From positions 501,501 to 565,500 of the forward strand of contig NZ_SHKP01000005.1 of the NCBI RefSeq assembly GCF_004217215.1: 64,000 nt of DNA, given 5' to 3'. This document shows, piece after piece, positions 58,167 to 64,000 of the stretch. The DNA comes from Rivibacter subsaxonicus (lineage in GTDB: Bacteria; Pseudomonadota; Gammaproteobacteria; Burkholderiales; Burkholderiaceae_C). Position 1 is the first letter of the stretch. Each line of letters starts with the position of its first letter. The notes beneath the pieces are model-generated. The model was not told the DNA's origin. It worked only from the letters and a program-made list of their open reading frames with translations, and made no database searches. The position numbers and the translations under genes are program-made.

Positions 58167-59874
58167 GCGGTCGGCGCCGCGGCGCGCCACGCGCCTGCAG
58201 CGCGCGCTAGCCAGCCTGGTCGCGGCCAGTCTGCTGCTCGGCATGCCGGGCGCCGCGGTGCAGGCGCAGGCGCCGGCGCGCACGGTCAATGTTGCCGCCA
58301 ACCAGCTTCCAGCCCTCGGCGACAGCGCCTCCGAGGATGTCTCGCTGAGCCTCGAGCGCAAGGTCGGCGACCGCATCATGCGCGAGATCTGGCGCGACCC
58401 CGACTACCTCGACGACCCGGTGCTGCAGGAGTACCTGCAGGGCATGTGGCAGCAGCTATTCGACAGTGCGCGCGCGCGGGGCGACATCAGTCCCGACATC
58501 GACGATCGTTTCGCGTGGACGCCGTTCCTGGTGCGCGACAAGTCGGTCAACGCCTTCGCGCTGCCCGGCGGCTATGTCGGCGTGCACCTCGGGCTGATCG
58601 CGATGACCACCTCGCCCGACGAGCTGGCCTCGGTGCTGGCGCACGAGATGTCGCACGTGACGCAGCGCCACATCGCGCGCGGCGTCGGCGCCAGCAAGAC
58701 CTCCTCGCTGATCGCGCTGGCCGGGCTGATCCTCGGCGTGATCGCGGCCAGCCGCAACCCGGACGTTGCCGGCGCGCTGATCACCGGCGGCCAGGCCGCC
58801 TCGGCCCAGGGCCAGCTCAACTATTCGCGCGACATGGAGCGCGAGGCAGACCGCGTCGGCTACGGCGTGCTGACCGGCGCCGGCTACTCGCCCTCGGGCA
58901 TGGCGGCGATGTTCGAGAAGATGCAGCTCGCCTCGCGCCTCAACGACAACCAGGGCTTCCCGTACCTGCGCACACACCCGCTGACGACCGAGCGCATCGG
59001 CGAGGCGCGCACGCGCCTCGGCGTCGACCTCGGTGCCTACCGGCCGCCGCCGCGTCCGCTGCTGCATGCGGCGATGCAGGCGCGCGCGCGGGTGCTGGCC
59101 GATGCGCGCAGCGGCTATCTGCAGAAGCTGCAGGACTACGACAGCGCGGCGTCGCAGATCGCCTCGCCGACCAGCGCCGACAAGCTCGGCGCTGCCTATG
59201 CCGGTGCGATGGCGTCGATCCTGCTCAAGGACGCGGCGCGGGCCGAGGCCGCCGTCGCCGTCGCGCGGCCGCTGGCGGCCGGCGACGCGGGTGCCAAGCG
59301 CGCGGTCGACCTGCTCGCCGCCGAGGCCGCGCTGCTGCGGGGCGACGCCAGCGGCCTGGCGCGTTCCGCCGAGTACCTCGAAGCCGCCGGCCGGTCCCAG
59401 GGCGGGCGCGAATCGCGCGCGGTGCTGATGCTTTCCGCCCAGCGGGCCCTGGCGTCCGGCGCGCCGACCAGCGCGCAGAAGGCGGCGAGTGACCAGTTGC
59501 AGACCTGGGTCGCGCTGCACCCGAACGACGCGCTGGCCTGGCAGCAGCTGAGCCAGCTCTGGCAGCGCCAGGGCGAGAAGCTGCGTTCGGTGCGTGCCGA
59601 GGCCGAGTCGCGCGCCGCGATCGGCGACATCACCGGCGCGATCGATCGCCTGCGCTCGGGCCAGAAGCTGGCGCGCGGGCCGGCCGCGGGCGACTTCATC
59701 GAGGCTTCGGTGATCGATGCCCGGCTGCGCCAGCTGCGTGCGCAGCGCCGCACCGAATGGGAAGAGGACTATCAGGCGGGCGCGCGGCGCATTCCGCCCG
59801 ACGACCTGTGCTCCGACCTGCCGCCGCCGCGCGAGGGTGCACCGGTGACGCCGGGATGCCAGTGGGGCCGGTAG
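58153..59874 (+). CDS. BepA-like periplasmic M48 metalloprotease with TPR tail
   Basis: A 573-aa protein: Arg-rich leader and hydrophobic signal (LASLVAASLLLGMPGAAVQA), M48 zinc protease with LASVLAHEMSHVTQRHIARG (HExxH) and downstream SRDMEREADRVGYGVLTGAG (Glu ligand), then helical TPR-like repeats from about residue 300. BepA/YfgC proteins monitor outer-membrane protein assembly. Starts at 58141 and 58153 both give the signal peptide; the gene begins inside the end of tfpX. Confidence 0.87.
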   Translation: MDSSERSAPRRATRLQRALASLVAASLLLGMPGAAVQAQAPARTVNVAANQLPALGDSASEDVSLSLERKVGDRIMREIWRDPDYLDDPVLQEYLQGMWQQLFDSARARGDISPDIDDRFAWTPFLVRDKSVNAFALPGGYVGVHLGLIAMTTSPDELASVLAHEMSHVTQRHIARGVGASKTSSLIALAGLILGVIAASRNPDVAGALITGGQAASAQGQLNYSRDMEREADRVGYGVLTGAGYSPSGMAAMFEKMQLASRLNDNQGFPYLRTHPLTTERIGEARTRLGVDLGAYRPPPRPLLHAAMQARARVLADARSGYLQKLQDYDSAASQIASPTSADKLGAAYAGAMASILLKDAARAEAAVAVARPLAAGDAGAKRAVDLLAAEAALLRGDASGLARSAEYLEAAGRSQGGRESRAVLMLSAQRALASGAPTSAQKAASDQLQTWVALHPNDALAWQQLSQLWQRQGEKLRSVRAEAESRAAIGDITGAIDRLRSGQKLARGPAAGDFIEASVIDARLRQLRAQRRTEWEEDYQAGARRIPPDDLCSDLPPPREGAPVTPGCQWGR

Positions 59875-59913
59875 CCGCGCCAGCGCAAGCCTGAACGCCT
59901 GCGGGCGTGATCG

Positions 59914-60270
59914 TCAGCCTCGCTTGTCGGTCGCCGCCAGCAGGTGGTTGATCACAAGGCTCAACGCGCTGTAGATCAGCGAGCCGACCAGCGCGGCCCA
60001 GAAGCTGGTGGTCTCGAAGCCGTCGAGCATCTTGCCGGCCCAGTAGAACATCAGCGCGTTGATCACGAACAGGAACAGCCCGAGCGTGACCAGCGTGATC
60101 GGCAGCGTCAGCAGCACGAAGATCGGCCGCACGACCGCGTTGAGCAGGCCGAGCACCAGCGCCGCGATCAGCGCGGCGGTGTAGCTCGTGACCTGCACGC
60201 CGCTGTAGAGCTTGGCCACCAGCAGCAGTGCGCCGGCGAGCAGCGCCCATCGAAGAAGTGTTTTCAGCAT
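59914..60270 (-). CDS. Phage holin family small membrane protein (holin_4_2-like)
   Basis: A 118-aa protein with four hydrophobic helices: LLRWALLAGALLLVAKLYSG, YTAALIAALVLGLLNAVVRP, ILPITLVTLGLFLFVINAL-like, and FWAALVGSLIYSALSLVIN. LLNAVVRPIFVLLTLPITL is the family mark. Despite the name it is a common chromosomal envelope protein of unknown role. It is divergent from alx. Confidence 0.85.
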   Translation of the reverse strand: MLKTLLRWALLAGALLLVAKLYSGVQVTSYTAALIAALVLGLLNAVVRPIFVLLTLPITLVTLGLFLFVINALMFYWAGKMLDGFETTSFWAALVGSLIYSALSLVINHLLAATDKRG

Positions 60271-60371
60271 GGCGCGCAGCATAAGGCGCGTCCGCGGGGC
60301 CGCGCCAGGTGCGAACGCGGCAAGTCCCCAAGACTCCAGAGCCTTTGCCGTGTCGGCGACAATCGCGGCGT

Positions 60372-60499
60372 CGAAAGGGGAGTAGCACGCCACGCCCGTG
60401 GCCGCGGCCCCCCGTCAGTACGGAGTGCAGCGCCCGCTGCGCTCCCGGGACCGCAAGAAGCCACTCCTCCCGGAGCCGGCCTCCTCGCAAGACCTTTCG
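60372..60499 (+). ncRNA. yybP-ykoY manganese riboswitch upstream of alx
   Basis: The class consensus is clear: AAAGGGGAGTAGC (60374-60386) at the 5' side and GCAAGACCTTT (60487-60497) at the 3' side. CGAAAGG (60372-60378) and CCTTTCG (60493-60499) form a perfect 7-bp P1 stem. The internal loop partner CCGTCAGTACGG is at 60412-60423. In this class Mn2+ binds between the two conserved loops and turns gene expression on. It ends 41 bp before the start of the TerC/Alx gene. Confidence 0.9.
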
Positions 60500-60540
60500 G
60501 CGCCTCGTTGCCTTCTCAACCTCTCCCTCACGGAGTGAGC

Positions 60541-61506
60541 ATGAACACGATTGCGCCGGATTGGCTCTGGTATTTCTTTGTCGCGTCGGTCCTGGCCGCG
60601 CTTTTCGTCGACTTCGTCGTGCTGCGCAAGCAGGGTGCGCGCGAGGTCAGCACCGGCGCGGCCATCCGCTGGTCGCTGGTCTGGGTCGCGCTCAGCCTGG
60701 CCTTCAATGTGCTGTTCTGGTGGGCAGTGAAGGACAGCACCGGCGACGTGCAGCTCGCCAACACCAAGGCGCTCGAGTTCCTGACCGGCTACCTGATCGA
60801 GAAATCGCTGGCGGTCGACAACATCTTCGTCTTCCTGATGATCTTCACGTACTTCGCGGTGCCGCCGGCGCACCAGAAGCGCGTGCTGATGATCGGCATC
60901 ATCGGCGCGATCGTGCTGCGCACCGGCATGATCCTGCTCGGCGGCTGGCTGATCGCGCAGTTCCACTGGGTGCTCTACCTGTTCGGCGCCTTCCTGCTCG
61001 CCACCGGCCTCAAGATGTGGTGGGCGGCCGGCAAGGAGCCTGATCTCGAGAGCAACCCGGCGCTGCGGCTGCTGCGCCGGGTGCTGCCGGTGAGCCGCGA
61101 TTTCGACGGCGAGAAGTTCTTCACCGTGCAGAACGGGCGCCGCATCGCCACCCCGCTGCTGATGGTGGTGGCGCTGGTCGGCATCACCGACGTGATCTTC
61201 GCGGTCGACTCGATCCCGGCGATCTTCGCGATCACCGACGATCCCTTCATCGTGCTGACCAGCAACATCTTCGCGATCCTCGGCCTGCGCGCGATGTACT
61301 TCCTGCTGGCCGCGATGGCCGCTAAGTTCCACCTCCTGAGCTACGGGCTGGCGGTGATCCTGGTGTTCATCGGCAGCAAGATGCTGCTGATCGACCTGGT
61401 CAAGATCCCGGTGCTGCTCTCGCTCGGCGTGGTGGTTGCGATCCTTGCGATCACGATGATCTGGAGCGTGCGGACCGCGCCGCGCCTCAAGGCAACGCCG
61501 GGCTGA
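60541..61506 (+). CDS. alx: Alx-type TerC membrane protein
   Basis: A 321-aa integral membrane protein with about nine helices: WLWYFFVASVLAALFVDFVV, then YLIEKSLAVDNIFVFLMIFT and GITDVIFAVDSIPAIFAITD, the two acidic helices that are thought to bind Mn2+. Alx/TerC proteins export manganese or protect against Mn overload and alkaline stress. The yybP-ykoY riboswitch in the leader agrees with Mn control. The ATG is preceded by ACGGAGTGAGC. Confidence 0.92.
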   Translation: MNTIAPDWLWYFFVASVLAALFVDFVVLRKQGAREVSTGAAIRWSLVWVALSLAFNVLFWWAVKDSTGDVQLANTKALEFLTGYLIEKSLAVDNIFVFLMIFTYFAVPPAHQKRVLMIGIIGAIVLRTGMILLGGWLIAQFHWVLYLFGAFLLATGLKMWWAAGKEPDLESNPALRLLRRVLPVSRDFDGEKFFTVQNGRRIATPLLMVVALVGITDVIFAVDSIPAIFAITDDPFIVLTSNIFAILGLRAMYFLLAAMAAKFHLLSYGLAVILVFIGSKMLLIDLVKIPVLLSLGVVVAILAITMIWSVRTAPRLKATPG

Positions 61507-61528
61507 GCCAGGCGAAGTCGCCAAACGC

Positions 61529-61554
61529 AAAGGGCTGCCCGCGGGCAGCCCTTT
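61529..61554. terminator. Bidirectional terminator between alx and ohr
   Basis: AAAGGGCTGCCC (61529-61540) and GGGCAGCCCTTT (61543-61554) form a perfect 12-bp stem with a minimal loop. A- and T-rich ends suit both directions. Confidence 0.88.
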
Positions 61555-61575
61555 CTCAATGGCGCGGGCGCGTTC

Positions 61576-62001
61576 TCAGATCACGCTCAGCCGCACGTCG
61601 ATGTTGCCGCGCGTGGCGTTCGAGTATGGGCAGACCTGGTGCGCCGCCGCCACCAGCGCCTCGGCCTCGGCCCTGGCCATGCCGGGAACGTGGACCGCTA
61701 GATCGACCTCGATGCCGAAGCCCTGCGGGATCTGGCCGATGCCGACCTTGCTGTCGATGCGCGTGTCGGGCGGCAGCACGACCTTCTTCTGGCCGGCGAT
61801 GAAGCGCATCGCGCCGATGAAGCAGGCGGCGTAGCCGGCCGCGAACAGCTGCTCGGGGTTGGTGCCTTCGCCGCCGGCGCCGCCCATTTCCCTGGGCACG
61901 GTCAGCTTGATGTCCAGGTGCTTGTCGGAGCTGACGGCGCGCCCGTCACGGCCGCCGGTGGCGGTGGCTTCGGCGCGGTAGAGGACTTTCTCGATCGACA
62001 T
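61576..62001 (-). CDS. ohr: Organic hydroperoxide resistance protein Ohr
   Basis: A 141-aa thiol peroxidase of the Ohr/OsmC fold. The two redox cysteines are in [12 protein letters not shown] and [13 protein letters not shown], with [11 protein letters not shown] preceding. It reduces organic and fatty acid hydroperoxides with lipoylated thiols. It lies 77 bp after ohrR on the same strand. Confidence 0.95.
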   Translation of the reverse strand: MSIEKVLYRAEATATGGRDGRAVSSDKHLDIKLTVPREMGGAGGEGTNPEQLFAAGYAACFIGAMRFIAGQKKVVLPPDTRIDSKVGIGQIPQGFGIEVDLAVHVPGMARAEAEALVAAAHQVCPYSNATRGNIDVRLSVI

Positions 62002-62078
62002 GGTGCTTTCCTTCAGGGGGATGGGTGCGAGCGCGGTGCCCGCGGGTGGAACCTGGGTAGATATGGAGATCGGAAGCG

Positions 62079-62612
62079 TCAGCCGGCCGTCGCGGCGGCA
62101 TCGGCCGGCGTGGCCTCGTCGTTGGCCGCGAGTTGCAGCCGCAAGTGGTGCAGGGTCGCGGTGAGCGCCCGCAGTTCATCGAGCGCGCAACCGGTGGAGG
62201 CCGCCATCTGGGCCGGCACGCCCTGCGCGCGACGCCGCAGCATGCGGCCGGCGCCGGTGAGCCGCACCTGCACGCGGCGCTCGTCGTCGGTGGCGCGCAG
62301 GCGCTGTAGCAGTTGTTGCGCCTCGAGCCGCTTGAGCAGCGGCGTCAGCGTGCCCGAATCGAGCCCGAGCCGGGCGCCGAGCGCCGACACGTTGGGGCCG
62401 TCCTCCTCCCACAGCGCCAGCATCACCAGGTACTGCGGATAGGTCAGGCCGAGCGGCTCGAGCAGCGGCCGGTAGCGCTTGGTCATCGCGAGCGAGGCGC
62501 CGTAGAGCGCGAAGCAGAGCTGCGCGTCGAGCGTCAGGGCGGCGACGGCGCTGCGCGCGGCGGGCTTCGTGGCGGCGCCCTGGCGGCTGCGGGAACGGGT
62601 TGGTGAGCTCAT
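62079..62612 (-). CDS. ohrR: Organic hydroperoxide sensor OhrR (MarR family)
   Basis: A 177-aa MarR-family repressor. The redox-sensing cysteine is in [20 protein letters not shown], as in OhrR. The winged helix shows [37 protein letters not shown] and [12 protein letters not shown]. Oxidation of the cysteine by organic hydroperoxide releases DNA and induces ohr. The start at 62612 (MSSPTRS) or 62621 (MPAMSSP) is possible. Confidence 0.92.
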   Translation of the reverse strand: MSSPTRSRSRQGAATKPAARSAVAALTLDAQLCFALYGASLAMTKRYRPLLEPLGLTYPQYLVMLALWEEDGPNVSALGARLGLDSGTLTPLLKRLEAQQLLQRLRATDDERRVQVRLTGAGRMLRRRAQGVPAQMAASTGCALDELRALTATLHHLRLQLAANDEATPADAAATAG

Positions 62613-62651
62613 GGCCGGCATGGTAAATCGCCGGCGCAATTTAGATTGCAC

Positions 62652-62664
62652 GCAATTGAATTGC
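62652..62664. promoter_or_regulatory. Probable OhrR operator
   Basis: GCAATTGAATTGC is a perfect inverted repeat around a central G, about 40 bp upstream of ohrR. On the minus strand it falls between TTGTAG (-35-like) and AATCTA (-10-like). Its core resembles the CAATT...AATTG pattern of known OhrR sites, so autoregulation is likely. Confidence 0.6.
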
Positions 62665-62903
62665 CTACAATGATGAAAGGGACATCGCGCGACGGGCAGT
62701 GCAAACCCGCGCGGTTGATGCCTTGCCGCCACGTTTGCGGTCGCGAAGCCGCATGAATGCGCGTTTTCCCAGAGGAGAAAGCTTCTTTTTTGCTATGGCG
62801 CGCAGTACCATTCGCGCCGCAGGGTCGTAGAGAGAACGAAAGCTCATGCGGCTGTCGCCCGTGACCCGGCACATCAGTCAAATCATTGATGGAGAGAGTT
62901 CAC

Positions 62904-63338
62904 ATGGCAACTGCGAAGAAGGTGGCCCCGGCCAAGAAACCGGCGGCGAAGAAGGCGGCTCCGGCCAAGAAGGCGGCGCCTGCCAAGAAGGCAGCCCCGG
63001 CGAAGAAGCCGGCGGCGAAGAAGGCGGCTCCGGCCAAGAAGGCCGCGCCCGCCAAGAAGGCGGCGGTGAAGAAGGCTCCGGCCAAGAAGCGCACGCCGAA
63101 CGCGGCCTTCATGAAGGCCCTGACCCCGAGCGCCACGTTGGCGGCGGTGATCGGCTCCGCGCCGATGCCGCGTACCGAGGTGACGAAGAAGGTCTGGGAC
63201 TACATCAAGAAGAACAAGCTTCAGGACAGCGTCAACAAGCGCATGATCAATGCGGACGCCAAGCTGAAGGAGATCTTCAAGAAGGCCCAGGTCTCGATGT
63301 TCGAGATGACCAAGCTGATCAGCGCTCACCTCAAGTGA
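62904..63338 (+). CDS. Histone H1-like protein with a SWIB/MDM2 domain
   Basis: A 144-aa DNA-associated protein. Residues 1-65 are Lys/Ala/Pro repeats (KKAAPAKKAAPAKK units), like the AlgP/H1 tails of bacteria. The C-terminal part, from about residue 70, is a SWIB/MDM2 domain: LTPSATLAAVIGSAPMPRTE, VTKKVWDYIKKNKLQD and INADAKLKEIF. The tail would bind DNA electrostatically, and the SWIB fold is usually a protein-interaction domain. The start at 62904 follows GGAGAGAG. A terminator follows. The 291-bp gap before it (62613-62903) has the OhrR site and no other gene that can be supported. Confidence 0.88.
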   Translation: MATAKKVAPAKKPAAKKAAPAKKAAPAKKAAPAKKPAAKKAAPAKKAAPAKKAAVKKAPAKKRTPNAAFMKALTPSATLAAVIGSAPMPRTEVTKKVWDYIKKNKLQDSVNKRMINADAKLKEIFKKAQVSMFEMTKLISAHLK

Positions 63339-63369
63339 GATGCGGCGTCCCTCGCGGACGCTGTTCAGG

Positions 63370-63394
63370 AAGGCCCGGCTTGCCGGGCCTTTTC
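63370..63394 (+). terminator. Terminator after the SWIB gene
   Basis: AAGGCCCGGC (63370-63379), loop TT, GCCGGGCCTT (63382-63391), then T-rich bases. It is a typical rho-independent terminator about 32 bp after the stop. Confidence 0.88.
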
Positions 63395-63485
63395 TTTTGT
63401 ACGTCATGGTTGCCCGCGCAAGATGGGCAGGCGCCGGGCCGCCCCAGGCCCGGCCTGGCCCCCTCGGAGCGGCAAGCGTGGGGGT

Positions 63486-64000
63486 CTACGTCAAGCCGAA
63501 CAGCGACTGCGCATTGCCCCAGGCGATGCGCTGCGCCTGCTCCGGCGGCAGCGCGCCGAGCCAGGTCCGGGCCTCCTGCATCAGCGACTCGTAGCTGTCC
63601 CAGCGCGCATTGACCCAGGTGTCGGAGCCGACCAGGAAGCGCTGCGAATGGCCCTGGAACAGCGCCCGCCACTCGGGCGCCGGCTGGCCAGCGGCGTCGG
63701 TGAGGCCAGGCCGGTAGCTCAGCTCGCCGAGCAGTGTCGGGTGGCGCTCGAGCAGCGCGCGCACGCGTGCCACCGGCACGCCGCCGATGCCGGTGTGGGC
63801 CCAGATCAGGCGCGCGCGCGGGCCGTGCGCCATCAGCTTCTCGATCGCGACGTCGTCGCAATGGGCCAGCACCGCGAGGCCGCGCTCCTGCGCCAGCGCC
63901 ATCAGCGTGCGCGGCGTCGGGTGGTCGGCGAAGGCGCTCTCGTAGAGATGGAACTCGCCAAGGCCGCGGTAGGGGCCGGCCGCGGTACCGCGCTCCAGTT
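63486..64000 (-). CDS. Amidohydrolase-family protein (C-terminal part; gene continues beyond the window)
   Basis: The last 171 codons of a TIM-barrel metal-dependent hydrolase of the amidohydrolase-2 type. Visible motifs are [25 protein letters not shown] (His), [17 protein letters not shown] (His) and [20 protein letters not shown] (Asp), ending [15 protein letters not shown]. The substrate cannot be named. The N-terminal part lies outside the right window edge. Confidence 0.8.
   Translation of the reverse strand, partial: LERGTAAGPYRGLGEFHLYESAFADHPTPRTLMALAQERGLAVLAHCDDVAIEKLMAHGPRARLIWAHTGIGGVPVARVRALLERHPTLLGELSYRPGLTDAAGQPAPEWRALFQGHSQRFLVGSDTWVNARWDSYESLMQEARTWLGALPPEQAQRIAWGNAQSLFGLT

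Noticed and set aside
59914..60270. Prophage remnant, suggested by the holin-like gene
   Set aside because: The holin_4_2-like family is a common chromosomal membrane protein; no lysin, integrase, portal or other phage gene is nearby.
62904..63090. Direct repeats resembling a CRISPR array
   Set aside because: They are the codons of the Lys/Ala/Pro repeats (KKAAPAKK) of the H1-like tail in one reading frame, with no spacers.

Overview
The window is very G+C-rich with strong third-position GC bias. Its gene content (gatCAB, mreBCD-mrdA-rodA, recA-recX, sucCD, pilA/pglL/tfpX, ohr-ohrR, a histone H1-like SWIB protein, Ssu sulfonate genes) points to a betaproteobacterium of the order Burkholderiales, probably of the Leptothrix/Rubrivivax/Methylibium kind. 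That placement is inferred from gene content and style; no 16S or other marker is present.

Layout. 1-1359: left-edge sulfonate genes (ssuE, partial ssuA) and a possible 39-aa membrane peptide. 1465-12417: a zinc carboxypeptidase-like gene, then three tandem lipoproteins related to copper radical oxidases. The first is a bare oxidase, the second carries two PA14 domains, and the third is a 1727-aa fusion with Ig-like/PKD modules, a beta-propeller, a di-heme cytochrome c peroxidase-like module and surface domains. 12466-16069: ssb, a cupin, recQ and a small membrane protein. 16250-26823: a MerR regulator and an SCP2-like protein diverge from an operon whose order matches the acyclic terpene (atuBCDEF) pathway, extended by a BKACE enzyme, a second crotonase and an MFS transporter. 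26848-36564: gatCAB diverges from the rod-shape operon mreBCD-mrdA-rodA, with a repeat inserted between mreC and mreD. 36687-40748: a lipoprotein, a patatin phospholipase and a two-component system.

40815-43221: LexA-controlled recA, an NTF2-like gene and recX. A solitary integron-type gene cassette with a recognisable attC site sits exactly at the stop codon of the NTF2-like gene. 43231-47918: argC, a DUF2889 gene, sucCD and a TerC protein. 47939-51904: a Ser/Thr kinase, PP2C phosphatase, FHA protein and metallo-hydrolase signalling group. 51961-58166: three tandem type IV pilins, each with its own sigma-54-type promoter and terminator, then a pilin glycosyltransferase, a HepT/MntA toxin-antitoxin pair, moaC and the pilin accessory gene tfpX. 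58153-64000: a BepA-like protease, a small holin-like membrane protein, alx under a yybP-ykoY manganese riboswitch, ohr-ohrR, the H1-like SWIB protein and a partial amidohydrolase.

The two most unusual items are the copper-radical-oxidase/di-heme cytochrome fusion with its two paralogues, and the lone attC cassette between recA and recX. No tRNA, rRNA, CRISPR array or insertion sequence was found.
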